Of a stretch of DNA of 60,261 bases, positions 8,812-16,681 are shown one piece after another. Origin of the DNA: Salegentibacter maritimus (lineage in GTDB: Bacteria > Bacteroidota > Bacteroidia > Flavobacteriales > Flavobacteriaceae). How positions within the stretch are numbered: position 1 is the first letter of the stretch; every line of letters starts with the position of its first letter. The position numbers were made by a program, and so were the translations under genes. Under the pieces are notes generated by a model. That model did no database searches. It saw only the letters and a list, made by a program, of their open reading frames with translations, and was not told the origin of the DNA. The DNA lies in the NCBI RefSeq assembly GCF_016236915.1, contig NZ_JAEHOK010000019.1, positions 1-60,261 of the forward strand, read 5' to 3'.

Positions 8812-8832
8812 TTTTCTCTAAAATGCATAAAG

Positions 8833-8992
8833 AAAGAGGCTGTTTGAAAAGTCTATCCTCGTCAAGCTGAACTTGTTTCAGCTTCTAACATGTTTTTAAT
8901 TACCAACATGTTAGATCCCCGATAAAGAATCGGGGCAGGCTCTGAAATAAATTCAGGATGAGGGTTTTAAAACCTTTTCAAACAGCTTCTTT
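8833..8992. repeat. hairpin element B, copy 1
   Basis: A 160-bp element bounded by 19-bp imperfect terminal inverted repeats, 8833-8851 (AAAGAGGCTGTTTGAAAAG) and 8974-8992, with one mismatch. Inside are a 10-bp stem built on CTAACATGTT/AACATGTTAG and a 7-bp stem CCCCGAT/ATCGGGG. Copy 2 is at 10072-10229. It lies directly after rocD and could end transcription; nothing else is seen between 8993 and 9179. Confidence 0.8.
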
Positions 8993-9179
8993 TATGTTTT
9001 AAAATAGCTTGTAAAAGCTGATAACTTTTGGAAAATGAACTCTTTTTAAGCTTTATCCCGAATTTCTCTCGTAGTATGACAAAAGGCTTTTAGAACTTTT
9101 TAATGCAATTGTTTCTTATTCGATAATAGAAATTTTTATGGCTACTTATCGGCATTTTGAGCTGCAAAGGGCTAAGTCC

Positions 9180-9926
9180 TTAAGCCTCTTTATTTTTAAC
9201 GTAAATAAGTTTAAACTTACTGTTTTGGTTGGTTCGTGATTCAATTTCAAATTTGTCTATAGAATGAATCATGGGGGTTAGTTTTTGAAAGCCGTAATTA
9301 CGAGAATCAAAATTGGGTTGCTTTTTCTGGAGTAAACTTCCAACATCTCCCAAAAAAGCCCAGCCATCTTCATCGGCCACGTCTGAAATAGTTTGTGATA
9401 TAAACCGAATAACCTTAGGTGTGATCTTGTCAACATTTTTCTTTTTGGAAGCTTTCCCACCCTTACCGTTATTTTGATCGCTATCTTCTTTATCTGTATT
9501 CTTTAAAATTTCAATATAAATGAATCTGTCGCATGCTACAATAAATGGTTCAGGGGTTTTCTTTTCGCCAATACCAATCACATTTTTGCCTGCTTCGCGC
9601 AGCCTTGTTGCCAACCTTGTAAAATCGCTATCACTGGAAACCAGGCAGAACCCATCTACTTTATCTGAATATAAAATATCCATCGCATCAATGATCATGG
9701 CCGAATCTGTTGCGTTTTTTCCCTGAGTATAGCCGTATTGTTGAATAGGATTAATAGCATTTTCTAGCAGTACATTTTTCCATTTTGCTAAATGGGGTTT
9801 CGTCCAGTCACCGTAAATTCGCTTAATCGTTGGATTGCCGTATTTGGCAATTTCTTCCATCATTTCTTTTATATAGGCCGAAGGGATATTATCGCCATCA
9901 ATTAGTACCGCGAGGTTAGTTTCCAT
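9180..9926 (-). CDS. NYN domain ribonuclease-like protein with C-terminal OST-HTH/LOTUS
   Basis: A 248-residue protein. Residues 1-145 form a NYN/PIN-like (LabA-type) domain with the acidic set Asp10 and Asp12 (LIDGDN), Asp in KNATDSAMIIDAMD and Asp residues in CLVSSDSDF, the layout of a metal-dependent RNase. A Lys/Gly/Asn-rich linker (about 148-168) leads to a LOTUS/OST-HTH-like domain, about 172-245 (VIRFISQTISDV..EDGWAFLGDVGSLL..FDSRNYGF), a proposed RNA-binding fold. Members are cytoplasmic and mostly uncharacterised. Monocistronic; flanked by repeat elements on both sides. RNase activity is inference from the intact acidic residues. Confidence 0.82.
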   Translation of the reverse strand: METNLAVLIDGDNIPSAYIKEMMEEIAKYGNPTIKRIYGDWTKPHLAKWKNVLLENAINPIQQYGYTQGKNATDSAMIIDAMDILYSDKVDGFCLVSSDSDFTRLATRLREAGKNVIGIGEKKTPEPFIVACDRFIYIEILKNTDKEDSDQNNGKGGKASKKKNVDKITPKVIRFISQTISDVADEDGWAFLGDVGSLLQKKQPNFDSRNYGFQKLTPMIHSIDKFEIESRTNQNSKFKLIYVKNKEA

Positions 9927-9956
9927 AGAGTTTTATTTGAGGTAAATATACTTGTT

Positions 9957-10069
9957 TTACTCGATAATCGAGGTTTATTCCAATCGTTTTCGGGACTTCG
10001 AGGCTAGTCTCGAAATAATAAAATATTTTCATTTAATTGCTACCTGGCTTGCCCCGATTTAATTTATAC
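9957..10069. repeat. repeat family A, diverged copy
   Basis: Contains ACTCGATAATCGAGGTTTATT, CTTCGAGGCTAGTCTCGAAAT and TTAATTGCTACCTGGCTTGCCCCGA in order, matching the layout of the family A repeats (best copies at 10236 and 28982) but closest to the variant at 31988. It sits between the start of the NYN gene and hairpin element B copy 2. Confidence 0.55.
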
Positions 10070-10071
10070 AA

Positions 10072-10229
10072 AAAGAGGCTGTCTGAAAAGTCTATTCTCG
10101 TCAAACTGAACTTGTTTCAGCTTCTAACATGTTTTAATTACCAACATGTTAGATCCCCGATAAAGAATAGGGGCAGGCTCTGAAATAAATTCAAGATGAC
10201 GGTTTTAAAACCTTTTCAGACAGCTTCTT
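10072..10229. repeat. hairpin element B, copy 2
   Basis: A near copy of 8833-8992. The terminal repeats are 10072-10090 (AAAGAGGCTGTCTGAAAAG) and 10212-10229. Relative to copy 1 the left arm has T to C and the right arm the matching A to G, so the pair stays complementary. The inner CTAACATG/CATGTTAG stem is kept, and the second inner stem is slightly weakened (ATAGGGG for ATCGGGG). Confidence 0.8.
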
Positions 10230-10235
10230 ACTTAA

Positions 10236-10331
10236 TTGGCACCGCCAAAGGGTATAATACCCCGAGGCTTGCCTCGAAATTAAAAATTTGTTTCCAACGA
10301 ATGCCTCGTGGGCTTGCCCCGAGGTAGTTTA
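10236..10331. repeat. repeat family A, copy
   Basis: A 96-bp intergenic repeat reading TTGGCACCGCCAAAGG, then a CGAGGCTTGCCTCG hairpin, AAATTAAAAATTTGTTTCCAACG, and a second hairpin CCTCGTGGGCTTGCCCCGAGG. Similar copies are at 28982, 33383, 40389 (inverted) and 47534. It lies just after the stop of the baeRF-like gene on its transcribed strand. Confidence 0.75.
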
Positions 10332-10335
10332 CTAA

Positions 10336-11493
10336 TTAAAATCTATAAAGTGCGTTCATTTTTGAATTCTTATCTGGCATTTGTGCTTCCGGTATAAGAA
10401 ACACATGTCCACCTTGTTTTAGAACTTCCCTGGCACCCCAATTCATCAATGAATAATTTCCTTCTTTTTGTGCGTCATCAATAGTAACGTTCATATTATC
10501 GGAATTATAGGTCCCCCAAATTTCACTTCGGTTTTCCAGAAACAGGCTGTCTACTTTTCCCTGTTGAATTGCAGGAAGAATATCGGTAACTGAAGCTCCG
10601 GTAGTATCGGTATTGTTAAGTTCATTAAATTTTTTAATTCTTTCCTTCTTGATCTTTTCCAGTTCAGGTTCTAAAACCTGTACGGCTTTCTCGTGTAATC
10701 CGAGCATATCACTATCTGATGGGTTACCCGGAATCACTGTTTTGATTAGATGCTTATAGGTATTCACTTTTTCGTAAATAGGAAATAAATAATCTTGGGT
10801 AGCCACTACCAATGAAACGCTTTCACTATTTAACACCGTTTCCAGACCTTTATCTATAGCTCTAAAATATTTGTTGATTTCTTCTTTGCGTACTTCATCG
10901 CTAGTACCTCCATGCCCGTGGAAAATGGTGTTTTCCCCGCCTGAATTTTGAGTTTTAAAATCCAGGTGTTTCTGTTTATAATCAAAACCTACCCTTTCTT
11001 CCAATTTGGAAGGAACAAGATCATCTACCACCACTTTACCTATACTATATCTTGTTGCCTCATAAAGCGCTACATCTTCCAACTGAAGTGCCAGCACATA
11101 AAAGCGGCTGTCTTCATTAAACATGGGGACCAATGGCTTTATATAAAACTCTTCCGAAATATAAGTATGCGCATCAAAATTTACGGGAAGTGTATATTTT
11201 TCAAAGAAATCTTCTGCCGCAAAAATTGCCAGACCGTCGCTTTGGTGTCGCCAAAAAGATTTTTCATTGAGTAAAGCTTTAATAGGTTCTCCTATTTTTT
11301 CAATCTTACTTTCCGGTACCGCTTTTTCTTTTAGTTTTGTAGCGACTTCTTTCCATAGGGATTTTAGATGTGTTTTATTTTTTTCTTCCAAAACTTCCTT
11401 GCCTGCACGTTGGGTAGGAATAAAAATAGAGACACAGGTAGTGTCTTTTACGTTGGTTAATTGCTCCAAATCCTTTTCATTTATCAAACTCAT
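10336..11493 (-). CDS. baeRF family protein (bacterial archaeo-eukaryotic release factor-like)
   Basis: A 385-residue soluble protein. The start at 11493 (MSLINEKDLEQL) is preferred because residues before it in the longer frame are unlike the family. It resembles the bacterial baeRF group, relatives of eRF1/Pelota, by the opening VSIFIPTQRAGKE, the central FYVLALQLEDVALYEATR strand-helix unit, a Gly/His-rich loop (FHGHGGTSDEV, about 215-226) where the release factors carry their GGQ-type loop, and the closing WGAREVLKQGGHVFLIPE. A role in ribosome rescue or release is proposed for the family but not shown. Monocistronic. Confidence 0.7.
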   Translation of the reverse strand: MSLINEKDLEQLTNVKDTTCVSIFIPTQRAGKEVLEEKNKTHLKSLWKEVATKLKEKAVPESKIEKIGEPIKALLNEKSFWRHQSDGLAIFAAEDFFEKYTLPVNFDAHTYISEEFYIKPLVPMFNEDSRFYVLALQLEDVALYEATRYSIGKVVVDDLVPSKLEERVGFDYKQKHLDFKTQNSGGENTIFHGHGGTSDEVRKEEINKYFRAIDKGLETVLNSESVSLVVATQDYLFPIYEKVNTYKHLIKTVIPGNPSDSDMLGLHEKAVQVLEPELEKIKKERIKKFNELNNTDTTGASVTDILPAIQQGKVDSLFLENRSEIWGTYNSDNMNVTIDDAQKEGNYSLMNWGAREVLKQGGHVFLIPEAQMPDKNSKMNALYRF

Positions 11494-11594
11494 AATGTCA
11501 TTATTTTGGTTAATTATTAATGAATATAAGTTGATTTTAATGGACCCCAATAGGATTTAGCAGCGCTTTAACGCTAAATCTTTCTTAAAGAATT

Positions 11595-12485
11595 TTATTC
11601 ATATTCCACATTGGGTTCTACGTGAATAAGAACATCAAAAATTTCGGGAAGGTGGGTGAGAAGTTCGTTTTTTACCCGGTGGGCAATATCATGTCCCTCT
11701 TTAACACTAATGTGTGCATTTACAATAATATGAAGGTCTACATGGTAAATCATTCCTGTTTTACGCACATAGCATTTTTCAGTATCTAAAACTCCGGGCA
11801 CCTTAATACTTACTTTACGAATATCGGCAATCATATCATCATACATATGTTCGTCCATAATTTCTCCCAGGGCGGGCCTTAGAATAAGATAAGCGTTATA
11901 AATAATAAAGCCAGAGGCAAATAGAGCCGCCCAATCGTCTGCGGTTTCATAACCCTTTCCCATAAAAAGAGCTATAGAAATGCCTATAAAGGCCATTAAA
12001 GAAGTAATTGCATCGCTACGATGGTGCCAGGCATCAGCCTTTAAAGAAGTGCTTTTGGTTTCGTTTCCTTTTTTAGAGACCTTTCTATAAAAATATTCTT
12101 TAATAATTACAATTGCTCCCAGTACTATAAGCGTATAGGGTTCCGGTACTTTATGCGGAGTTTTTATATGCTGAATGCTCTCGTAAGCAATTACAGTTGC
12201 TGAAACTATTAAAAAGCCTACCACGGCAAAAGTCATAAGGGGTTCAGCTTTTCCGTGACCATAGGGGTGATTTTCATCGGGTGGTTTACTGGAATATTTG
12301 AGCCCCAATAAAACCAGAAACGATGAGAATACATCAGTGGTAGATTCTATGGCGTCGGCAATAAGGGCATAGGAGTTTCCAAATATTCCGGTTACAAATT
12401 TAGCGACGGCCAGTACAGCATTTCCTAAAATGCTGAGCCAGGATGCTTTTATCGCTTCATTTGTGTTTTGGTTCATAGAAAGCAT
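11595..12485 (-). CDS. cation diffusion facilitator (CDF) metal efflux transporter
   Basis: A 296-residue CDF transporter, exporting Zn2+, Fe2+ or related metals in exchange for protons. About six membrane segments fill residues 12-205, followed by a cytoplasmic ferredoxin-like domain (about 210-290). The metal-site motifs are ALIADAIESTTDV (segment II, DxxxD-like) and HHRSDAITS (segment V, HxxxD). The loop HPYGHGKAE is the family signature. A second ATG three codons in (12476) is also possible. The metal is not determined; the HxxxD form favours zinc. Confidence 0.88.
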   Translation of the reverse strand: MLSMNQNTNEAIKASWLSILGNAVLAVAKFVTGIFGNSYALIADAIESTTDVFSSFLVLLGLKYSSKPPDENHPYGHGKAEPLMTFAVVGFLIVSATVIAYESIQHIKTPHKVPEPYTLIVLGAIVIIKEYFYRKVSKKGNETKSTSLKADAWHHRSDAITSLMAFIGISIALFMGKGYETADDWAALFASGFIIYNAYLILRPALGEIMDEHMYDDMIADIRKVSIKVPGVLDTEKCYVRKTGMIYHVDLHIIVNAHISVKEGHDIAHRVKNELLTHLPEIFDVLIHVEPNVEYE

Positions 12486-12569
12486 TTTATTAGAAATGTA
12501 AATTTAAAAGTAATAATATGATTTCCCGGAATAATTGAACTTTAAAAATGTTTAGAAAGCCGTTTATGT

Positions 12570-13400
12570 TTACCACCAAACTACAAACAAACGCTCATAA
12601 TTGTTCCCCGGTTTTTTTATCCATAATAATGGTGCTTTTTTATTACTAAGCACTATTTCTATCTGTTTTATTATTTCTGAATGGCTAAACCAGGTTGTGC
12701 CGTGTTTTGGCAATATAGGCCAATCTTGTTTTTTAGGCGCATAATAATTAAAATCTCGATAAGCAGAGGTATTAAAATCTTTAAAATGCAACCAGGTACC
12801 GGTTATACAGCTATTGTTTACTTCCGGAAGTTGTTTAAATTGAAATTCCCTGGGAACAAAAAGATTTGCCTTAAAATAAGTTTGTTGAATAATTTCTTCT
12901 GATTTTAAATTTAGGCCTTCCAAAAGATTTTCTGTTTCAGGTCTAAATAGTAAAGGAAACTGTTTTTCCTTTAGCTTTTTAATTTTTTGCAAAAGACTGT
13001 CTTTTCGGTTTGGGCCAATCCAGCGCTCAGCTTCTATGGAAAAAGAAGGATCGTAAACATAGAATTTGTAAACCATTTCTATGTGATACACATACTTTTG
13101 GGTAAGCTCTTTTAGTAGAAAATCGAGTTCCCCCAGGGTGATTTTGTCCCGACTTACCTGAATGTTTCCGGCCAGTAAATTGTAAGTTGGGTTCTGCTGA
13201 ATAATCCATTCAAAAAATCGCTCAACACGTTTACCCATCACAAAATTTTCTGCAAGGGAAGGCAGTTGTGCTATTGTAGGTTTTTGTTGAGGGGCATTTA
13301 CTTCGGGTAATTGAAACTGTTGTATTTCCTGAAAATCTTTTTCCCATAAAGGAGGTGTATTTAAGAAACCTTCAAATTGTTTTGCGATACGATTTTGCAT
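12570..13400 (-). CDS. DUF1853 family protein
   Basis: A 276-residue protein resembling DUF1853. Key segments are KRVERFFEWII, LAGNIQVSRDKITLGELDFLL, YHIEMVYKFYVY and RWIGPNRKDSLLQKIKKL. GELDFLL followed by HIEMVYKFY has the spacing and character of a PD-(D/E)XK nuclease core (D then ExK-like), so a nuclease fold is a reasonable inference but no activity is established. No signal peptide or membrane segment. It is divergent from hemN at 13692 with a 290-bp gap that holds the hemN control region. Confidence 0.75.
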   Translation of the reverse strand: MQNRIAKQFEGFLNTPPLWEKDFQEIQQFQLPEVNAPQQKPTIAQLPSLAENFVMGKRVERFFEWIIQQNPTYNLLAGNIQVSRDKITLGELDFLLKELTQKYVYHIEMVYKFYVYDPSFSIEAERWIGPNRKDSLLQKIKKLKEKQFPLLFRPETENLLEGLNLKSEEIIQQTYFKANLFVPREFQFKQLPEVNNSCITGTWLHFKDFNTSAYRDFNYYAPKKQDWPILPKHGTTWFSHSEIIKQIEIVLSNKKAPLLWIKKPGNNYERLFVVWW

Positions 13401-13627
13401 TATAAAAATTTAGATTAACTGCTTTCAACAATCGAAAATAGACATTTACTAAAGCTGTAACCAATAATAATTAAAAAGGTTTATATGCCAGACGCTGTAA
13501 GTTTAAACTATTAAAAAAACCAAAAATCTCTTGTCCTTATTAGTAATATAGACCTTTATTGATATGAAGCTCAGTATTTATGAGTATACTTCATTGAAAT
13601 AACACTATTTGAATAAGATTTATAAGA

Positions 13628-13673
13628 ACCTGATCTCCCTCATATTAATTAAAAAGTAACTGAAATATTTTTG
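13628..13673 (+). promoter_or_regulatory. Crp/Fnr-type site and promoter box of hemN
   Basis: ACCTGAT-N5-TCATATT at 13628-13646, then 19 nt, then TATTTTTG at 13666-13673, which fits the Bacteroidota TAnnTTTG box. The ATG is at 13692. The same split motif is found upstream of ccoS and ccoI at the same 46-nt distance from the start codon. The inner TGA-N6-TCA-like core is of Crp/Fnr type. Confidence 0.72.
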
Positions 13674-13691
13674 TAAAAAATTACATTGTCT

Positions 13692-15047
13692 ATGTCGTTG
13701 AACCTAATAAGTAAATATAATGTGCCGGGACCAAGGTACACAAGTTATCCTACCGTTCCTTACTGGGAAGACAATAGCTTTTCTATGACTGCCTGGAAAG
13801 AGAGTTTAAAGCGTAGTTTTAGCGAGAATAAAGAAGTTAGCCTGTACATTCATTTACCTTTTTGTGAGAGTTTATGTACTTTTTGCGGCTGTAACAAGCG
13901 AATTACAAAAAAGCACGAAGTAGAGTCTCCTTATATTGAAACCCTTTTACGAGAGTGGGACCTTTATCTGGAAATTCTTGGAGAAAAGCCCACAATTAGA
14001 GAGGTACACCTTGGCGGGGGAACTCCCACTTTTTTTGCTCCTGAAAATCTTAAGTTCTTATTAAATATGATTTTCCGAAAAGCCAATCGGGATTGTGATA
14101 CCGAATTAAGTTTTGAAGGCCACCCTAATAATACAACTAAAGCACATTTAGAAATGTTTTCAAAATTGGGCTTTAAACGTGTAAGCTATGGGGTACAGGA
14201 TTATAGTGCAAAGGTGCAAATAGCCATTCATAGAATTCAACCTTTTGAAAATGTAAAAAGGGCTACAGAAGAGTCACGAGAGGCCGGTTTCACCTCTGTG
14301 GGGCACGATATTATTTTTGGTTTACCCTTCCAAACCAAGAAAGATATTATTGAAACCATAGAAAAAACAAAATTGCTAATGCCAGATCGTATTGCTTTTT
14401 ATAGCTATGCACATGTACCCTGGATAAAAGGAAATGGGCAACGCGGCTTTAAAGATTCAGACCTTCCAGTTGCAGATGTAAAGCGCGATATGTATGAAAT
14501 AGGCAAGCAAATGCTTGAAGACGCCGGTTATGTAGAAATTGGGATGGACCATTTTGCATTAAAAACAGATTCTCTTTACAAAGCTTTGCAAGAAAAAAAA
14601 TTACATAGAAACTTTATGGGTTATACCACATCTTCGGGAGCTTCCATGATTGGTCTAGGCGTCTCGGCCATAAGTGATAGTTGGTATGGCTTTGCACAAA
14701 ATGAGAAATCGGTAGAAGCTTATCAAAGTCTTATTGCTGAAGGAATTATTCCTGTTTTTCGCGGTCATATTTTAAGTGAGAAGGATTTGGTAATACGAAA
14801 GCACATTCTAAATTTAATGTGCCATTTGGAAACCAATTGGGTGTCTTCTGATGATTATTTTGAAGAATTACCTGAGGTGCTTGCTAAATTGCGGGAAATG
14901 GAAGCCGACGGACTTGTAAACTTTTTTGATAAGGGATTAACGATTCCGGAAAAAGGAAGACCATTTGTGCGTAACCTTTGTATGGCTTTTGATTTAAAAA
15001 TGCAGGCCAGAAAACCTGATACACAACTTTTTTCAATGACGGTTTAA
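13692..15047 (+). CDS. hemN: oxygen-independent coproporphyrinogen III oxidase
   Basis: A 451-residue radical SAM enzyme that decarboxylates coproporphyrinogen III to protoporphyrinogen IX for haem synthesis without oxygen. The start is the ATG at 13692 (MSLNLISKYNVPGPRYTSYP); a TTG two codons upstream is not needed. The cluster motif is CESLCTFCGC (CxxxCxxC plus the extra Cys typical of HemN), followed by HLGGGTPTF and, near the end, the HemN C-terminal domain with MCHLETNW. GPRYTSYPT at the N-terminus marks true HemN rather than HemW. It shares its upstream motif with the cco operon, so both are probably induced together at low oxygen. Confidence 0.92.
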   Translation: MSLNLISKYNVPGPRYTSYPTVPYWEDNSFSMTAWKESLKRSFSENKEVSLYIHLPFCESLCTFCGCNKRITKKHEVESPYIETLLREWDLYLEILGEKPTIREVHLGGGTPTFFAPENLKFLLNMIFRKANRDCDTELSFEGHPNNTTKAHLEMFSKLGFKRVSYGVQDYSAKVQIAIHRIQPFENVKRATEESREAGFTSVGHDIIFGLPFQTKKDIIETIEKTKLLMPDRIAFYSYAHVPWIKGNGQRGFKDSDLPVADVKRDMYEIGKQMLEDAGYVEIGMDHFALKTDSLYKALQEKKLHRNFMGYTTSSGASMIGLGVSAISDSWYGFAQNEKSVEAYQSLIAEGIIPVFRGHILSEKDLVIRKHILNLMCHLETNWVSSDDYFEELPEVLAKLREMEADGLVNFFDKGLTIPEKGRPFVRNLCMAFDLKMQARKPDTQLFSMTV

Positions 15048-15071
15048 ATTTAAGTGTTAAAACCGAAATGT

Positions 15072-15100
15072 AATACCTCGCGGCAAGTCCGCGAGGTATT
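15072..15100 (+). terminator. hairpin after hemN
   Basis: A perfect 12-bp stem, AATACCTCGCGG with CCGCGAGGTATT, around a 5-nt loop, 24 nt after the hemN stop. The following TTTAAATAT is only weakly T-rich. It contains GGCAAG as in the family A repeats. Confidence 0.65.
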
Positions 15101-15142
15101 TAAATATAAGTTTGGTGTAGTAAAATATTAGAGGTTTCAGAA

Positions 15143-15176
15143 AAAAGTCCGTTATGAGATTTCTTAACGGACTTTT
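15143..15176. terminator. bidirectional terminator between hemN and the cco operon
   Basis: A perfect 12-bp stem, AAAAGTCCGTTA with TAACGGACTTTT, and a 10-nt loop, with A and T runs on both sides. It suits termination of hemN on the plus strand and of the cco operon on the minus strand. Nothing further is seen from 15177 to 15368. Confidence 0.75.
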
Positions 15177-15368
15177 CATTTAAAAAAAAAACTGTGTTAG
15201 GAATAATTTTTTTAGTTGTAAATACTAAATGTTATCATCTTTTAAAATTCATTTTTGAATAAAAGCTTTGTTCCATAATCGATATTTACCCCAATAATTA
15301 GCGGTTCTCTGAGATTTAGGCTTTAATTCAAGAGAATTTGTATAATACCCGGTTTATTAAAAGTGACT

Positions 15369-15503
15369 TTACTTTTTGTCTTTACCGCCGTTTATCATAT
15401 TTAAAACAATAAGAATTAGGCCGACGCAAACAACGCCAAAAATAGCAATAAGGAAACTTCCCATTTCCCAATTTACCAATGCAATTGTGTTTAATAGTTT
15501 CAT
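15369..15503 (-). CDS. 44-residue single-span membrane protein at the end of the cco operon
   Basis: A short ORF of 44 codons, ATG at 15503 and TAA at 15369-15371. The protein starts MKLLNTIALVNWEMGSF, has one hydrophobic span (about residues 17-37, FLIAIFGVVCVGLILIVL) and ends in the charged tail NGGKDKK. It begins 17 bp after the safE stop on the same strand, so it is very likely the last gene of the oxidase operon. Small single-span subunits such as CcoM assist cbb3 oxidase assembly in Pseudomonas, but I see no direct similarity. A small respiratory membrane protein is inference from position. Confidence 0.65.
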   Translation of the reverse strand: MKLLNTIALVNWEMGSFLIAIFGVVCVGLILIVLNMINGGKDKK

Positions 15504-15520
15504 AATCAGTGTGTTTTTGG

Positions 15521-16222
15521 TTAGTGGCAACTTTGTGTTGCAGTAATTTCCGGAGTTATTTCCATAGGGGAGAGGTAAGGAATTCCAAGCCCCATTCCTC
15601 TAAGAATAAACAGCAGCCCCATAAGAATTACAAAAACAGGAACTGCTTTTCTAATTTTAGATCTAATATTGAGGTTTATAAAATTCCCCAGATAGATGGC
15701 GGTGGTCATTAACGGGATTGTTCCAAGCCCAAAGAGAGCCATATACAAGCTGCCTTCTAGAGCGGTTCCCGAAGCCATAGCACCAAAAACCGCCATGTAT
15801 ACCAGTCCGCAGGGGAGAAAGCCGTTTAGAAAACCAATGGTATAAAAAGTGTCTGGTGATTTTTGCTTTAATTGTTTACCAAGATTGCTTTTTATTTTTG
15901 AGACAATTTTAAAAATTTGTTTTGATCCATTATACCTGGAAAACTTTTTATAGGGGAGAAGGATCACCAAAATCATTAAAGCTCCTACCAGGATAGAAAG
16001 TTGCTGCTGAAGCCCAAAAAGGCTAAAGCTTTTGCCAAGTAACCCGAATAAAAGCCCAATAATAGCATACGAACTTAGGCGGCCAAAATGATATAGGGAA
16101 ATTTGCCCAAGCTTTTTAGCATTGTTTTTATGATCTACCGGCAATAAAAATGCTATAGGACCACACATTCCTACGCAATGAAAACTTCCCAGAAGCCCAA
16201 ATATTAGTGCCGAGATTAACAT
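15521..16222 (-). CDS. SafE/DsbD-like membrane protein of the cbb3 maturation cluster
   Basis: A 233-residue polytopic membrane protein (about six spans) of the sulfite exporter TauE/SafE, DsbD-like group. The N-terminal SFHCVGMCGPIAFLL carries CxxxC, and the second half repeats the pattern in LNGFLPCGLVYMAVFGA, like the Cys pairs in copper- or thiol-handling family members. It follows ccoH directly with no gap. In this position the protein is usually linked to copper delivery or thiol transfer for cbb3 oxidase; sulfite export is unlikely here. Confidence 0.82.
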   Translation of the reverse strand: MLISALIFGLLGSFHCVGMCGPIAFLLPVDHKNNAKKLGQISLYHFGRLSSYAIIGLLFGLLGKSFSLFGLQQQLSILVGALMILVILLPYKKFSRYNGSKQIFKIVSKIKSNLGKQLKQKSPDTFYTIGFLNGFLPCGLVYMAVFGAMASGTALEGSLYMALFGLGTIPLMTTAIYLGNFINLNIRSKIRKAVPVFVILMGLLFILRGMGLGIPYLSPMEITPEITATQSCH

Positions 16223-16669
16223 TTAATAAACTATTTCGTTTTTGTATAAATACGGTGTATTCTCGTATTCCCAATGAATGTTAATGTTCCATCTGCCATC
16301 TACTAACTGCTCATCTTTAATAAAAATCTGATAAGATGTTAGTTTTAAAGGTATATTAAAATCTAATTTTTGATTAGACGGTCGATAAAAATGAAGGTTT
16401 CCTGAGATTTTTGAAAGTTCCAGGTTTTTAGGGAATTCTATAAGCCACCCCCCTTTAACCCTTCTGTCCTTAATGTTTTCTTCTAGCGAAAAAGCATTGG
16501 TTTCGGCATCAATTTCCTCCTGATAATGTAGTTCTTCCTGATAATATTCTTCAGTAACCAGGTCGTGATCAAACTTCGAATCAGTAAGCATGTTTATCAC
16601 TAAATACATAATGAAACTTATAAAAAGTGCCATACCAATAACAATTCCTGTTCCCCAATTAAATTTCAT
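16223..16669 (-). CDS. ccoH: FixH/CcoH family protein
   Basis: A 148-residue protein with one N-terminal membrane anchor (about 5-27, WGTGIVIGMALFISFIMYLV) and a periplasmic beta-rich FixH domain. The segment EEYYQEELHYQEEIDAE just after the anchor is the FixH signature. FixH/CcoH is needed for assembly of cbb3 oxidase and is thought to work with the copper ATPase CcoI. It sits between ccoG and safE with 12 bp and 0 bp gaps, so it is translated as part of the operon. Confidence 0.88.
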   Translation of the reverse strand: MKFNWGTGIVIGMALFISFIMYLVINMLTDSKFDHDLVTEEYYQEELHYQEEIDAETNAFSLEENIKDRRVKGGWLIEFPKNLELSKISGNLHFYRPSNQKLDFNIPLKLTSYQIFIKDEQLVDGRWNINIHWEYENTPYLYKNEIVY

Positions 16670-16681
16670 AAATTCCTTTTT

